The notes: generated from the letters alone by a model not told the origin. A stretch of DNA of 64,000 nucleotides from M3007 sp046160625 (GCA_046160625.1 JBJXGZ010000109.1:8004-72003), one strand, 5' to 3'; shown: positions 27,430-37,117, numbered from the stretch's first letter. A program made the numbers and translations.

Positions 27430-28965
27430 TCAAGGTTTTTGCACTAAAAACTTCTCTGCAACCCAAGTCTTGCCTTCGATGCTCAGCTGCGCAAAATACC
27501 ATCCGCTTGGCCACTGGGCCACGTTTATTTGTAGATTATCAGTTTCATCTGGTATATCGGCCATAAGTTGACCCGTTGCTGATAGTACTCTAATGGTTCC
27601 ACCCGTCCATACGGGCATAATTTGAACAGATTCGCTGGCTGGATTTGGAAAAATCTGAATTCCCTTCTCATGGAAAAGATCATTGGCGCCAACACTCGCT
27701 CCACCCTGAAATCGCGCTACGGCAAAGTTGGATTGCATGAAATCGTCCGAATAGCCAGCCATCACAATTTTGTCTTGATTCAAAATCATGGCGTGCGCTG
27801 CGTCAGTTCGCACATTAAAATCCGCTAGGCCAATGCCGTTGACCCCAAAAGTGAGGTCCAAATTACCATCAGGCAAATAGCACGCTACGGCAAAATCTGA
27901 ATTAGAATTGCTTCCAGTCACTGATCCGCCAGCCAGTATTTTTCCATTGGCCTGTATGGCAGCCGAATAGGCATAATCAGACAATCCGGATATGCTGGTT
28001 ATCAGTTTCCCATCGCTACTAAAGGAATTATCCAGATTGCCGTTTGCAAGGTATCGAACAAGCGCAAAACGGCTTCCGGGCGACAGGTTTGACTGACCAG
28101 CAACCACAATCCTGCCATCAGCCTGAATAGCTACAGCATAGGCAACATCACTTTCAGTACCAAGGGCGGTGCTGACTTTGCCATCAGTGCCAAAAGTGTT
28201 ATCAAGCGAACCATCTGCATTAAAGCGTGCGGCAGCAAAAATGGAACCAGTGTTCGCGTACCGATCTCCGACTGCCACAATTTTTCCGTCTGGCTGAATA
28301 GCAATGGCGTTGGCGCTTTCTTGCTCGTCAAAAAGGTTGCTTTTCACTGCGCCGATGGTACCAAAACTGTTATCAAAAGTACCGTCGCTATTCAATTGAA
28401 CCAGCGCGAAATCGCTGTTAATACCGTTGTAGGCCCGACCTGCGACCAAAATTTTACCATTAGGACGCAATGCCATGGCGAGCCCAAAATCTGTAGATCC
28501 GAAGTTTTTGATTGTCTTTCCGTTGGTGCCGAAAGTATTATCCAAGGCCCCATTGGTTAAATACCGAGCGATGGCAAAATCATAATTGCTGCCGTTATGG
28601 GCATAACCTGCCACTACTATTTTGCCATCCATTTGAATCGCTACGGCATTGGCCACATCTTTGTTTTGCAGCATATCGGTCACAACCAGGCCATTCGTGC
28701 CAAAAGTGGCATCTGGTGTACCATTCGCATTGTAACGTGTTAAGGCAAAATCTTCCACGACGGTGGTGTTGGAATAGGTTTCGCCTACTACGATTATTTT
28801 CCCATCTGGTTGAATGGCTATTGCACGGCCTTGTGCATCGTTGAGTCCGAAACTGGTGGTTACTTTCCCGGCTGTGCCAAATGTTTGGTCGAGGGTGCCG
28901 GGTTGGGCAGCGCATAAGGTAATCGCGCATAGCACGAGCAGTGCCAGCAAGAATAATCGCTTCAT
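27430..28965 (-). CDS. Delta-60 repeat secreted protein with T9SS sorting domain
   Basis: The start at 28965 gives a signal peptide (MKRLFLLALLVLCAITLCAA); 511 residues. Residues 22-420 contain seven delta-60 repeats of about 55 residues with the pattern LDNTFGTDGKV ... AVAIQADGRIVVAG, which probably form a beta-propeller. The C-terminal 80 residues (IFPNPASESVQI ... ATGQL ... NVAQWPSGWYFAQL ... KFLVQ) are a Por_Secre_tail type-A T9SS sorting domain, so the protein should cross the outer membrane by T9SS. It lies 28 bases downstream of another T9SS cargo gene on the same strand, consistent with an operon. The ligand is unknown. Confidence 0.88.
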   Translation of the reverse strand: MKRLFLLALLVLCAITLCAAQPGTLDQTFGTAGKVTTSFGLNDAQGRAIAIQPDGKIIVVGETYSNTTVVEDFALTRYNANGTPDATFGTNGLVVTDMLQNKDVANAVAIQMDGKIVVAGYAHNGSNYDFAIARYLTNGALDNTFGTNGKTIKNFGSTDFGLAMALRPNGKILVAGRAYNGINSDFALVQLNSDGTFDNSFGTIGAVKSNLFDEQESANAIAIQPDGKIVAVGDRYANTGSIFAAARFNADGSLDNTFGTDGKVSTALGTESDVAYAVAIQADGRIVVAGQSNLSPGSRFALVRYLANGNLDNSFSSDGKLITSISGLSDYAYSAAIQANGKILAGGSVTGSNSNSDFAVACYLPDGNLDLTFGVNGIGLADFNVRTDAAHAMILNQDKIVMAGYSDDFMQSNFAVARFQGGASVGANDLFHEKGIQIFPNPASESVQIMPVWTGGTIRVLSATGQLMADIPDETDNLQINVAQWPSGWYFAQLSIEGKTWVAEKFLVQKP

Positions 28966-28993
28966 GATAGGTGGAAATTTTAAAAAGGTGAAT

Positions 28994-30886
28994 TTAACGT
29001 TGCAAGGCCAAAAAGACCGAACTGCAGGCATTCCCCGAGCAAATGCGGCCTAGATAGAGTCCGTTGGAAAGATGCGCTGTCAATTGGATGTTTTGCTCGA
29101 CATTTCCTGCGGCAATATTCCCGAGTTGGGAGGAATATACTTTTGCTCCGCGTTCGTCATAGAGTTCGAAGCTCGTTTCTCCAGCATTGGGTTGTTGCCA
29201 CGTTAGGGTAAAATGACCGCTGGATGGATTGGGAGAAACCGCAATTTCGCCCAATGCATTGAATCGGGCTTCGATCACGCTACTTGTCTCCGTACTGCTC
29301 CACACCTGGATTTTACCATCAGGGCTGCGTCCGAGAATTTCCTCGAAGCCATCGTCATTCATATCGTAAATGTATTCCATGACAAATCCTGGACTGAATG
29401 GTTTGTGAATTTCACCGTCGGCGGTTTGTACCGTCTCGGCGCCGAATAATAATTCTTTTTCTCCATCGCCATTGGCATCGAAAAAGCCGTGGAAGTAGGG
29501 CATAGGATCCATCCCCAATTGCACAGGGGTTTGCCAAATGGCGTTTCCTGTAGTGCCATCATACACATAGAATCCAACAGGTGTGCTGCTTGTACTATCC
29601 TGCAAAATCAGGGCAGGAATATCCAATACCCCGTCCATATTCAGATCCAGGTCCTCCAATGCAAAATCTCGTTTAATGGGCATGAACGTTATGGCAGGCA
29701 ATGCAGATTCCCAAATGAGGTTTAACGTGTAATTATCGGAGCGGTCTACAGCAGGTAATGGCCTGTTTTTGAAGCTGTCCACTCCTCCGCCAACCAACAT
29801 GAGAGATGGAGCAACGATGATCACACGTCCGGTGATTTGGTGGCTCATTATCCCGGCCGCCAAACCGTCAGCATTTGTAAAAATGGCGTTCAAACGAAAC
29901 CCTGCATCCAGATATGGTTGGATTGACCAAAGAATTTCACCGGTTTGAGTATCAATGATCATAATGACCTCCATATCGTGAAGGTTGTTCCCTGTGTTGC
30001 TGCCGCAAAGCATGACTTGTTTTTGACCCGTGCCACAGAAATCAAAGTAAGCGGTTCGTATGTAATTAAGCGCGAACTGGTCGGTCGGAATTGTCGATGA
30101 ATACAGAACCGAATGGTCATCGCCGCTAATTACGCAGATGCTGTCTTCTTTAATTATGCAAAAGTCATTTTTCCCGTCGCCATCAAAATCATTGCTTCCC
30201 TCAGGCAAAAACGATCGGTTTTCAGGCCAGCGGAAATTGGGTGGGAGCACATTACTTACCAAAAATTCCTCCAACATACAGGCCTCTCTATGCTCAGAGG
30301 GGGGGGCTTGGGTGAACCCTGGCGTGAATCCTTCGCCGTATACATTACAGCTGACCATCCCTCCGGAGGGATCACCGAAACTTACAATAATTTCCTCCTG
30401 GGGATCGCCATCAAGATTTTTGACATGAGCCCACAAAATCAAGGCTTCCAGTTCTCCATTGAAGCATTCAGTATTCCCTTGAAACATGCCGATAAGAACG
30501 GCGATAATGCCCATTTTACCGGATTTTGGCACCAGGACAAATTCTGTTTCCGCGTCACCAACTATATCGTGAAAACCCAATATCCGGTAATTATCCAAAT
30601 CAAAATCTGGGTCGTCGATGTCGTTAGGTGTTATCACGGCAAACTCTTGAGAACCAAATTTCCGCAGCACCAAATTTTGTCCGATACGTAGCACGTAACA
30701 AGTAGTGAAATTGACCCCATCCGGGCTGTATTTCATGTCAGCAGGCTGGAAACCCTCGAAATCACCTAATTCCGGTATTCTTTCAGGAATTTGAAATTCG
30801 ATTTCAAGATCAGGTTGCGCCATTAGTACCGTTGTGCTAAAGCTAACAATAGACCAGATCATTAAGGAAAAGCAGATTTTTTTCAT
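28994..30886 (-). CDS. Secreted FG-GAP/VCBS-like repeat protein with T9SS sorting domain
   Basis: The start at 30886 gives a signal peptide (MKKICFSLMIWSIVSFSTTVLMAQ); 630 residues. Several Asp-rich loops resemble calcium-binding FG-GAP/VCBS repeats: NDFDGDGKNDFCIIKED, LDLNMDGVLDIPALIL, FFDANGDGEKELLFGAE, YDMNDDGFEEILGRSPDG. These suggest an integrin-like or sugar-binding propeller. The last 80 residues (VSPNPSSGHFTLTW ... SFELYDERGAKVYSSQ ... LSNGLYLGRI) form a T9SS type-A tail. The product should be secreted or surface-attached. It lies between two other T9SS cargo genes on the same strand. No catalytic motif was recognised. Confidence 0.82.
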   Translation of the reverse strand: MKKICFSLMIWSIVSFSTTVLMAQPDLEIEFQIPERIPELGDFEGFQPADMKYSPDGVNFTTCYVLRIGQNLVLRKFGSQEFAVITPNDIDDPDFDLDNYRILGFHDIVGDAETEFVLVPKSGKMGIIAVLIGMFQGNTECFNGELEALILWAHVKNLDGDPQEEIIVSFGDPSGGMVSCNVYGEGFTPGFTQAPPSEHREACMLEEFLVSNVLPPNFRWPENRSFLPEGSNDFDGDGKNDFCIIKEDSICVISGDDHSVLYSSTIPTDQFALNYIRTAYFDFCGTGQKQVMLCGSNTGNNLHDMEVIMIIDTQTGEILWSIQPYLDAGFRLNAIFTNADGLAAGIMSHQITGRVIIVAPSLMLVGGGVDSFKNRPLPAVDRSDNYTLNLIWESALPAITFMPIKRDFALEDLDLNMDGVLDIPALILQDSTSSTPVGFYVYDGTTGNAIWQTPVQLGMDPMPYFHGFFDANGDGEKELLFGAETVQTADGEIHKPFSPGFVMEYIYDMNDDGFEEILGRSPDGKIQVWSSTETSSVIEARFNALGEIAVSPNPSSGHFTLTWQQPNAGETSFELYDERGAKVYSSQLGNIAAGNVEQNIQLTAHLSNGLYLGRICSGNACSSVFLALQR

Positions 30887-30919
30887 GTTTGATAATTGTT
30901 TTATAAAATGATTGGTGTG

Positions 30920-30946
30920 CGGGCGGTGGTATTGGTCCACCGCCCG
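30920..30946 (-). terminator. GC-rich hairpin between two T9SS cargo genes
   Basis: CGGGCGGTGG (30920-30929) pairs perfectly with CCACCGCCCG (30937-30946) over a 7-base loop. It lies in the leader of the 30886 gene and downstream of the 32126 gene. No U-run is evident, so it may equally be a leader structure. Confidence 0.5.
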
Positions 30947-30986
30947 GGGACGAATACTGTGAAGAGGTTTTTGTAAAACAGGGCGC

Positions 30987-32126
30987 TTAAAGCCTGGTCA
31001 CTTTCACCAAAGTAATCGGTCGAAATGGCCTCCCTTCGATCCGTGCCAAATAAATTCCGGATGGAAGGGCTTGGATAGAAAGATCAAATTGATTGGCGCC
31101 GCTTTGCAGGTTTTGATCTTGGCGCATCACAATTTTGCCCTTTGTATCAAGTAACTCAATCGTTACCGCTTCTGTATTTTGGGAGGGAATAGAAACAGTT
31201 ATTTGATCTACTGCGGGATTCGGGTAAATGTGCCAGTCGGGTTGGGTCGGGAATCCTGCTACCATATCATCGCGTTCGTCCACGGGCTCGTTAAAAGGTG
31301 TGGGCGCGCCCAGAGTCCACCATCCGTTGATGTCTGTTAGACCTATTTGCTCCACATAATTCTGGGTGGTACTGTTGCTGCTTCGTCCCATGTCCGTCCA
31401 GTTTACGCCATTGTCCACACTGCGCCAGATATGGAGATCAGCTTCTGTCAGGCCGTTCAAATTGGCATCGAAGTATTGAAACCGGAGCGTGGCATTTTGT
31501 CCTGCAGGGTTGTTTGTAGTGCTTACCCGCCAATATTTTTGAATAGCGTTGCCAGTAGGCAGCGTCTGGGGTTCATGGCGGCGATCCACAGTGGTGTTGC
31601 CATAACTTCCAGTCGCGGTTATGCGGATGCCCATATTCCCAAAATGAAAATTTGCGGGGTTGCTGATACTTCGCGTTTTAATTACACTCGAAAGCGGTTG
31701 CGTGCCATAGGTTCGGGAATTTTCGGTCTCACCAGACAGGGTGCCGCCACTGAGGCCAATTCCGAGCACGACCGTTTTGCCATTTAAATCCAGGTTTTTA
31801 CTGGTGAATATCAGGTTGGAGTTCACATTAACGGAATTGGATTCTAAACGGACATTGTTCAGGCTTTTTGCAATTTGCAGGTCGTGGAAGGTGGTCACAT
31901 TGCCTTCAATCACTGAATTAGCAGCGGAGGCGTTACCGGTAAATTTAACGGTACTGTTGCCCCGATCGAAAGTGCTGAGGTTGTTTTTCCAGCGGCCGTT
32001 GTCGATCACTATTTTTATGGTACCAAGGCATGTCATCCGCCCATCATCGAGGATAAGCCCGCCTTGCGCTGTTGCCTGCTGGCTAATGAGCCAAAGTGCT
32101 ATATTGAAAATCGCTATCTTTTTCAT
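30987..32126 (-). CDS. Secreted T9SS cargo protein of unknown function
   Basis: 379 residues with a signal peptide (MKKIAIFNIALWLISQQATAQ). The next 190 residues are strand-rich with little else recognisable (IVIDNGRWKNNLSTFDRGNSTVKFTGN, VNSNLIFTSKNLDLNGKTVVLG). This is typical of Bacteroidota surface proteins with a parallel-beta organisation. A sandwich-like domain follows (YWRVSTTNNPAGQNATLRFQYFD ... WRSVDNGVNWTDMG ... GWWTLG). The C-terminus (IYPNPAVDQITVSIP ... ELLDTKGKIVM ... LPSGIYLARIEG ... ITLVKV) is a T9SS type-A tail. It heads a run of three secreted proteins on the same strand. Function unknown. Confidence 0.8.
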   Translation of the reverse strand: MKKIAIFNIALWLISQQATAQGGLILDDGRMTCLGTIKIVIDNGRWKNNLSTFDRGNSTVKFTGNASAANSVIEGNVTTFHDLQIAKSLNNVRLESNSVNVNSNLIFTSKNLDLNGKTVVLGIGLSGGTLSGETENSRTYGTQPLSSVIKTRSISNPANFHFGNMGIRITATGSYGNTTVDRRHEPQTLPTGNAIQKYWRVSTTNNPAGQNATLRFQYFDANLNGLTEADLHIWRSVDNGVNWTDMGRSSNSTTQNYVEQIGLTDINGWWTLGAPTPFNEPVDERDDMVAGFPTQPDWHIYPNPAVDQITVSIPSQNTEAVTIELLDTKGKIVMRQDQNLQSGANQFDLSIQALPSGIYLARIEGRPFRPITLVKVTRL

Positions 32127-32159
32127 TGTTTTTAATGTTAAAATTTAATAGGTTGGAGA

Positions 32160-33638
32160 TTACTTTCTGCCAGATTCCAGGGCATCCAAACGCCTGGTCA
32201 AATCAGCTACCAGGACTTTTAGTGCCTTGTTTTCGGCATCCAATTCCTGCACGGCTTTTACCAGCGGGACGGTGAATTCAGCGTATCGAAGGCCGTAGAA
32301 ATCCTGTTCGTTTTTGGGCTTGTCCACTCCGCTAAAATCGAAACCGACGGCTTTGGCGGCTTCCTCTACTTCCTGGGCCAAAAAACCAGTGCTGCGCGGT
32401 TCGGCAACCGAGGATTCAACTTGCTCTTGCTTAAGCGTTTGCCGGATTTTGTTGCGATCCAGGATATAGGTTAAAGGGCGCAGACGGGTGATAAAATCAA
32501 GCCCTGGAACATCTGTGCGCAAATCGGTTTTGAAGCGGCCATCTGAGATGTTTGACCAGTTCACATAACCACCGATACTGGTCATACTGGTATTTCCGAT
32601 GCGGACCTGATCGCTGGCTGTGATTTCGGTACCGTAACCGAGCGCAGTGCTGTTGGTGTAGCCCGCGGCGTTGGCGTTAGAATAGGCGCCGATAAAAGTA
32701 TTTCCGTGGCTGTGTTCATGATCGTATCCTGCCTGGTACCCCAGGGCGGTGTTGTTGTGAGCCGAGGTGCTGTGCCAAAGTGTATTGACACCTATGGCCG
32801 TATTTTGCCCCCCAGAATCATTCAAGTAAGACGAGGCGACTCCAATGGCTGTATTATCCAAGCCTGTTGTGTTACTGTACAAAGCAGAATGCCCATATGC
32901 GCAATTTCTTTCCCCAGTATCGTTATAGTAAAGTGCTAATACTCCCGTGGCGGTATTATCCCAGCCTGTTGTGTTCGAATAGAGCGCATTTACTCCAATG
33001 CCAATATTTTCCCATCCGGTGGTGTTAGAGCGTAGCGCATAATTGCCAAGACCTGTGTTGCGAGAACCGCTTAAATTTTGATAGAGCGCAAAACCACCCA
33101 CAGCAACATTTTCAAACCCTCCTGTTGTGAATTTCAATGCTCCATACCCAATACCCGTGTGGTAAATTCCTGTATTATTGGACAAACCTGCATCATCTCC
33201 AATAAAAACGTTTGCGGTGCCATCCAGCAACTCAAGCCGGGCTTTTCCATTCGCGTTTTCCTGTAATACCATCCGTTCGTTTCCTTTGAGATCGAAACGG
33301 ATGATGTCTTCGTCTGTTGATTCTTCTACTTGAATTTTAGTGTCGCCGTCGGCATCAACCAGTATTTTTTCGGAGTTCAGGTTTGTCCAAACCGTACCGT
33401 TTCGGAATTGGAATACATTGGCATCGGTGTTGTAAATCAGCAAGCCGGTAGCAGGTGCCGCAATGGCATCGCGCTGAATGGTGGTCATTCGGGGAGCCAA
33501 CAGGCCTTTGTTCGTGCTTTTTACTTCAAAAATTGAACTGGAATGCGCCGTACTGCCATCGGTATTGATGGAAACGGATTGAGCGAAAAGCGATGAGAAG
33601 GAGCAGGCAAAGCAAAGGCAAAGAAATATCTGTCTCAT
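32160..33638 (-). CDS. Adhesin-like secreted protein with YadA-type repeats and peptidase S74 chaperone, copy A
   Basis: The start at 33638 gives a signal peptide (MRQIFLCLCFACSFSSLFAQ); 492 residues. An N-terminal domain (STAHSSSIFEVKSTNKGLLAPRMT, GLLIYNTDANVFQFRNGTVW) is common in Bacteroidota tail-fibre-like proteins. Residues about 145-335 are repeats of about 24 residues (NTTGWENIGIGVNALYSN), like the beta-roll head of YadA adhesins. The C-terminus is an endosialidase-type S74 intramolecular chaperone: NISDGRFKTDLR (cleavage-site Ser and Asp), LRPLTYILD, GFLAQEVEEAAKA, and YGLRYAEFTVPLVKAVQELD, ending in a coiled coil. In phage fibres this domain helps trimer folding and then cleaves itself off. 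No phage genes are nearby, so a trimeric cell-surface fibre is inferred. Confidence 0.85.
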   Translation of the reverse strand: MRQIFLCLCFACSFSSLFAQSVSINTDGSTAHSSSIFEVKSTNKGLLAPRMTTIQRDAIAAPATGLLIYNTDANVFQFRNGTVWTNLNSEKILVDADGDTKIQVEESTDEDIIRFDLKGNERMVLQENANGKARLELLDGTANVFIGDDAGLSNNTGIYHTGIGYGALKFTTGGFENVAVGGFALYQNLSGSRNTGLGNYALRSNTTGWENIGIGVNALYSNTTGWDNTATGVLALYYNDTGERNCAYGHSALYSNTTGLDNTAIGVASSYLNDSGGQNTAIGVNTLWHSTSAHNNTALGYQAGYDHEHSHGNTFIGAYSNANAAGYTNSTALGYGTEITASDQVRIGNTSMTSIGGYVNWSNISDGRFKTDLRTDVPGLDFITRLRPLTYILDRNKIRQTLKQEQVESSVAEPRSTGFLAQEVEEAAKAVGFDFSGVDKPKNEQDFYGLRYAEFTVPLVKAVQELDAENKALKVLVADLTRRLDALESGRK

Positions 33639-33712
33639 AACGGACGATTCGTTTTGAAATGAAATAATGAGTGAAAAGTGTATCCTTCGAGGGCTTTGAG
33701 TGCCGCTGTCGT

Positions 33713-34975
33713 TCAACGTTTCTGGACCAGGGATTCCAATGCGTCGAGCCGGGCTTTCAGGGCCTTGTTTTCGGCATCCAATTCCTGCACGGCTTTTACG
33801 AGCGGCACGGTGAATTCGGCGTAGCGCAGGCCATAGAAATCCTGCTCGTTTTTGGGCGCGTCCACGCCACTGAACTCGAAACCCAGAGCCTTTGCAGCCG
33901 CTTCGACTTCCTGCGCGAGAAAACCCGTGCTGCGCGGTTCAACTCTGACAGCATCTTCTTTTTGCTCCTGACCCAGTTCGTGCCGGATTTTGTTGCGGTC
34001 GAGCGTGTAGGTCACAGGGCGGAGCCGGGCGATAAAATCAAGCCCTGGCACATCGGCACGCACTTCATTTTTGAAACGGGCATCGGAAATATTCGACCAG
34101 TTCTGGAAGCCGCCGATGCTGGTCACGCTGACATTGCCTATGCGGACTTGGTTGCTGGCGGTAATTTCAGCGTTATAGCCAAGTGCAGTTCCGTTGTTGT
34201 AGCCGTCAGCATTGGCATCTGTATAACTCCCTACAAATGTGTTCCAAAGCCCATGCAATCTTTGGAAACCAGCTGTAAAGCCAAGTGCAGTGTTGTAAGC
34301 AGATGAGGTAGAATTCTGTAGCGTGAAATTCCCAATGGCCACATTGCTATTACCTGTTTCATTAAAAAACATGGCCGAAACACCCACCGCTACATTGTCT
34401 GTACCTGTTGTGTTTGATACCATTGCGCCGTGGCCCATAGCACTATTTTTACTTCCAGTCGTGGTCTGACTTAATACAGAATGTCCAACTCCAGTATTGT
34501 GACTGCCAGTAGTCAGGGCTTCTCCTGCGGACTTTCCAATTAAAGTAGAGAATAAAGGGTCTGTCAATTCCAAAGTTGGATAGCCTGACGCATTCTCCCG
34601 CAGTACCATCCGTTCGTTTCCTTTGAGATCAAAACGTATAACATCCTCGTCAGCCAATTCCTCCACCTGGATTTTAGTGTCACCATCGGCATCCACCAGG
34701 ATTTTTTCGGAGTTCAGGTTGGTCCAAACCGTGCCGTTTCGGAATTGGAATACATTAATGTCGGTGTTGTAAATCAGCAGCCCTGTGGCAGGAGCAGCAA
34801 TGGCATCGCGTTGAGCAGTGGTCATGCGAGGCACGAGCATTCCTTTGTTGGTGCTTTTTACTTCAAAAATTGAACTGGAATGCGCCGTACTGCCATCGGT
34901 ATTGATGGAAACGGATTGCGCGAAAAGCGAAGAGAAGGCGCAGAAAAAGAAAAGGGAAAAAATTGATTGTCTCAT
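33713..34975 (-). CDS. Adhesin-like secreted protein with YadA-type repeats and peptidase S74 chaperone, copy B
   Basis: 420 residues, paralogous to the gene 75 bases downstream. The signal peptide (MRQSIFSLFFFCAFSSLFAQ) is followed by an N-terminal domain that is nearly identical to copy A. The middle repeat block is shorter (NTGVGHSVLSQTTTGSKNSAMG, then TTGTDNVAVGVSAMFFN). The S74 chaperone is complete, with NISDARFKNEVR, RPVTYTLDRNK, GFLAQEVEAAAKALG and YGLRYAEFTVPLVKAVQELD, and ends in a coiled coil. The pair looks like tandem duplication followed by change in repeat number, so the fibres would differ mainly in shaft length. Export is presumably Sec-dependent; no T9SS tail is present. Confidence 0.85.
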   Translation of the reverse strand: MRQSIFSLFFFCAFSSLFAQSVSINTDGSTAHSSSIFEVKSTNKGMLVPRMTTAQRDAIAAPATGLLIYNTDINVFQFRNGTVWTNLNSEKILVDADGDTKIQVEELADEDVIRFDLKGNERMVLRENASGYPTLELTDPLFSTLIGKSAGEALTTGSHNTGVGHSVLSQTTTGSKNSAMGHGAMVSNTTGTDNVAVGVSAMFFNETGNSNVAIGNFTLQNSTSSAYNTALGFTAGFQRLHGLWNTFVGSYTDANADGYNNGTALGYNAEITASNQVRIGNVSVTSIGGFQNWSNISDARFKNEVRADVPGLDFIARLRPVTYTLDRNKIRHELGQEQKEDAVRVEPRSTGFLAQEVEAAAKALGFEFSGVDAPKNEQDFYGLRYAEFTVPLVKAVQELDAENKALKARLDALESLVQKR

Positions 34976-35077
34976 AGTGGTAGATTTGTTTTGTGAAAAA
35001 TTCTACCACAAAGGTCAAGTCAGGCTGTGTTTCACCGCTTCCCTGAAATCATAGGTTCTGAAAAAATACCGGAATTC

Positions 35078-35176
35078 ATTGATTGATTTGATTTTGCGAT
35101 TGGAGCGATTGATTCGATTGTCTCGAGCACCCCAATCAAATCAATCCTTCCAATCGCACAATCGAATCAATCGAAT
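35078..35176. repeat. Inverted repeat of ATTGATTCGATTG words overlapping a gene end
   Basis: The left side (TTGATTTGATTTTGCGATTGG, then GATTGATTCGATTG) pairs imperfectly with the right side (CCAATCAAATCAATCC, CCAATCGCACAATCGAATC). The last codons and TGA stop of the histidine-kinase gene lie inside the right arm. Similar words recur at 47261-47362. Confidence 0.75.
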
Positions 35177-37107
35177 AATTGAATGCTCACCACCGTCCCT
35201 TCGCCCGGCACAGCATCCCACTCGATAGTGCCTTGCAGGAATTTCACTCTTGACTCGATGCTCGAAAGACCCAGGCCTTTTTGAGTCATGGCTTTTTGAA
35301 CATCAAAACCCTGGCCGTTGTCCTCGGCGATGATGGTCAATGTATTGTCGCGGCGGATGAGCTGGAGGAGCAGGTGGTCTGCCTGTGCGTGTTTCACCAC
35401 GTTGTTGGTCAGCTCCTGAATGATGCGATAGATGTTGACGGATTGCGTAGGGTTCAGCGTTTTTTCCTCTAATCCAATCATTTCCAATTGGCATCGAATG
35501 CCTTGTTTATCAAGGTCTTGGGCAAGGTCTTCAAGTGCTCCTGGCAAGCCGGAGAGCGCAAGTGCGCGGGGCATCATGTTGTGCGAAATACGGCGTACCT
35601 CCACGCAGGCATCATCAATGAGGTGGTTGGTTTTTCTAAATAAATCTTGATCTGTTGCAGGTTTTGGGAGGGAATTGAAGTGCGATTTCACCGAGGTTAG
35701 AAGCCCGCCAAGACCATCGTGCAAATCGGCAGCGATTCGGCTGCGTTCTTTTTCCTGGCCTTCGATCATGGCGCTAAGCGCGGTGAGTTTGCTTTCTTGT
35801 TCCAGCTGCACGATCTTCTGCTGTTGGAGCACAGATTCTTGTGCGGCTATTTTTTTGTTCGCCCGAATGCGGCTGCGCAATCCGAAGAAAATCGCCAGCG
35901 ACAATAAGCCGAGCAGTACCGCCCCGCCGATAAGCCAGTTGCGTTCCAGCGTGCGCTGATTCAGGTCTAATTGGTTGATTTTTAGCTCGCTGTCCATTTG
36001 GGCCACGTCGAATTTGGCCTGCATTTCTTCCATCAGGACGAGCCGGTTTTTCTCCACCAGCGAATCCCGAATCATGAAGGCTTCCTGGAGAGAATTGTAT
36101 GCTGCAGCGTGTTTCCCCAATTTGCTTTCAGATTTGGAAAGCTCCTTAAGTATAGCTAAGACCCGATCTTGCTGACTGAATTGTTTTGCCATCTGCAAGC
36201 CTTGCTTTAAATATTTTTCCGCCGTGGGGTAGTCTTTCTCGGCATTCGCTATCGTGCCGAGCAGTTGGTAGGTGGTAGGTGCGTAGTCTACGTTGGCTTT
36301 TTCTTCGTAGCCAGCTACTGCCTTTTGGAGCTCAGCTTTTGCTTCTGACAGGTTTCCAAAGTCGTAAAAAATCTGCCCGAGCACGCCATGGCTCCCTGCT
36401 ACGTCGGCAGGCCGCTTGAGGTTTTCGTAGATCGAGATGGCTTTTCTGAGATAGGTGGTAGCTTCCGTTTGTCTTTTGGTTATGCTGTATAGGCTGGCTA
36501 TGTTCTGGTATGTCGCTGCCATGCCCAGGCTATCTTTCAATTGTTGTTTGATCGTCAGGGATTCTTTGTAAATCTCTTCCGCCCGCTCGTATTTGCCCTC
36601 TGTCCGGTACACGATTCCGATGTTGTTCAGCACTTTGGAAAGGTTTTCGGATTTGCCTGTAGGTTTGTAGATGTCGTAGGCGGCCAGAAAATTTTGCAGC
36701 GATTTATCCATGCTCCCCAACAATTGGTAACTCGTGCCGAGGTTCATGTGATAATCTGCAGCGGCTTGCTCGTCCCCTGTTATTTTTGCTGTTAGCAAGC
36801 CTTCTTCAAAAAGCGGGATGGCTTCTTGGCCTCGCCCTAAGATGTCGAGCGCGCTGGCTTTGTAAAAAATGAATAGGCTCAAGCCCTTTGCAAAATCCAA
36901 TTTTCTGCTGAGCACCAAACCTTTATCCGCAACCTCCAATAATTCTCCTGTGCGGTCTTCGGCATACAAAGCACGAAAAAGCAAGCGGTAAGCCATCACG
37001 CGGTTGGTGTCCTCGGGCAATGAAGCGATGACTTTTTGCAGGCTGTCAATGGATTGGGAATAGCTGCTGACCGATTGGAAAATCAGAAAGAAGAAGATTA
37101 TTCGCAT
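35167..37107 (-). CDS. TPR-containing sensor histidine kinase (NarX/LytS-like, HisKA_3)
   Basis: 646 residues. Signal-peptide-like start (MRIIFFFLIFQSVSSYSQ). Residues 30-370 are tetratricopeptide repeats (NIGIVYRTEGKYERAEEIYKES, YQNIASLYSITKRQTEA), predicted periplasmic. One membrane span lies at about 393-413 (LIGGAVLLGLLSLAIFFGL), then a short coiled coil. The HisKA_3 dimerisation helix has phospho-acceptor His in ERSRIAADLHDGLGG (about residue 462). The HATPase domain has NNVVKHAQA (N box), DNGQGFD and KGLGLSSIESRV. In this family the kinase phosphorylates a LuxR-type regulator. The cognate regulator is most likely the gene at 37294-37932, just upstream on the same strand and separated by a repeat element. 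The signal sensed by the TPRs is unknown. Confidence 0.93.
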   Translation of the reverse strand: MRIIFFFLIFQSVSSYSQSIDSLQKVIASLPEDTNRVMAYRLLFRALYAEDRTGELLEVADKGLVLSRKLDFAKGLSLFIFYKASALDILGRGQEAIPLFEEGLLTAKITGDEQAAADYHMNLGTSYQLLGSMDKSLQNFLAAYDIYKPTGKSENLSKVLNNIGIVYRTEGKYERAEEIYKESLTIKQQLKDSLGMAATYQNIASLYSITKRQTEATTYLRKAISIYENLKRPADVAGSHGVLGQIFYDFGNLSEAKAELQKAVAGYEEKANVDYAPTTYQLLGTIANAEKDYPTAEKYLKQGLQMAKQFSQQDRVLAILKELSKSESKLGKHAAAYNSLQEAFMIRDSLVEKNRLVLMEEMQAKFDVAQMDSELKINQLDLNQRTLERNWLIGGAVLLGLLSLAIFFGLRSRIRANKKIAAQESVLQQQKIVQLEQESKLTALSAMIEGQEKERSRIAADLHDGLGGLLTSVKSHFNSLPKPATDQDLFRKTNHLIDDACVEVRRISHNMMPRALALSGLPGALEDLAQDLDKQGIRCQLEMIGLEEKTLNPTQSVNIYRIIQELTNNVVKHAQADHLLLQLIRRDNTLTIIAEDNGQGFDVQKAMTQKGLGLSSIESRVKFLQGTIEWDAVPGEGTVVSIQLFD

Positions 37108-37117
37108 AGAAAATATT

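Noticed and set aside
30113..30691. 192-residue plus-strand ORF inside the FG-GAP-like gene
   Set aside because: Antisense to a gene with a signal peptide, Asp-rich repeats and a T9SS tail.
32160..34975. S74 tail-fibre-like genes as part of a prophage
   Set aside because: Both have signal peptides and there are no phage structural, integrase or lysis genes nearby.
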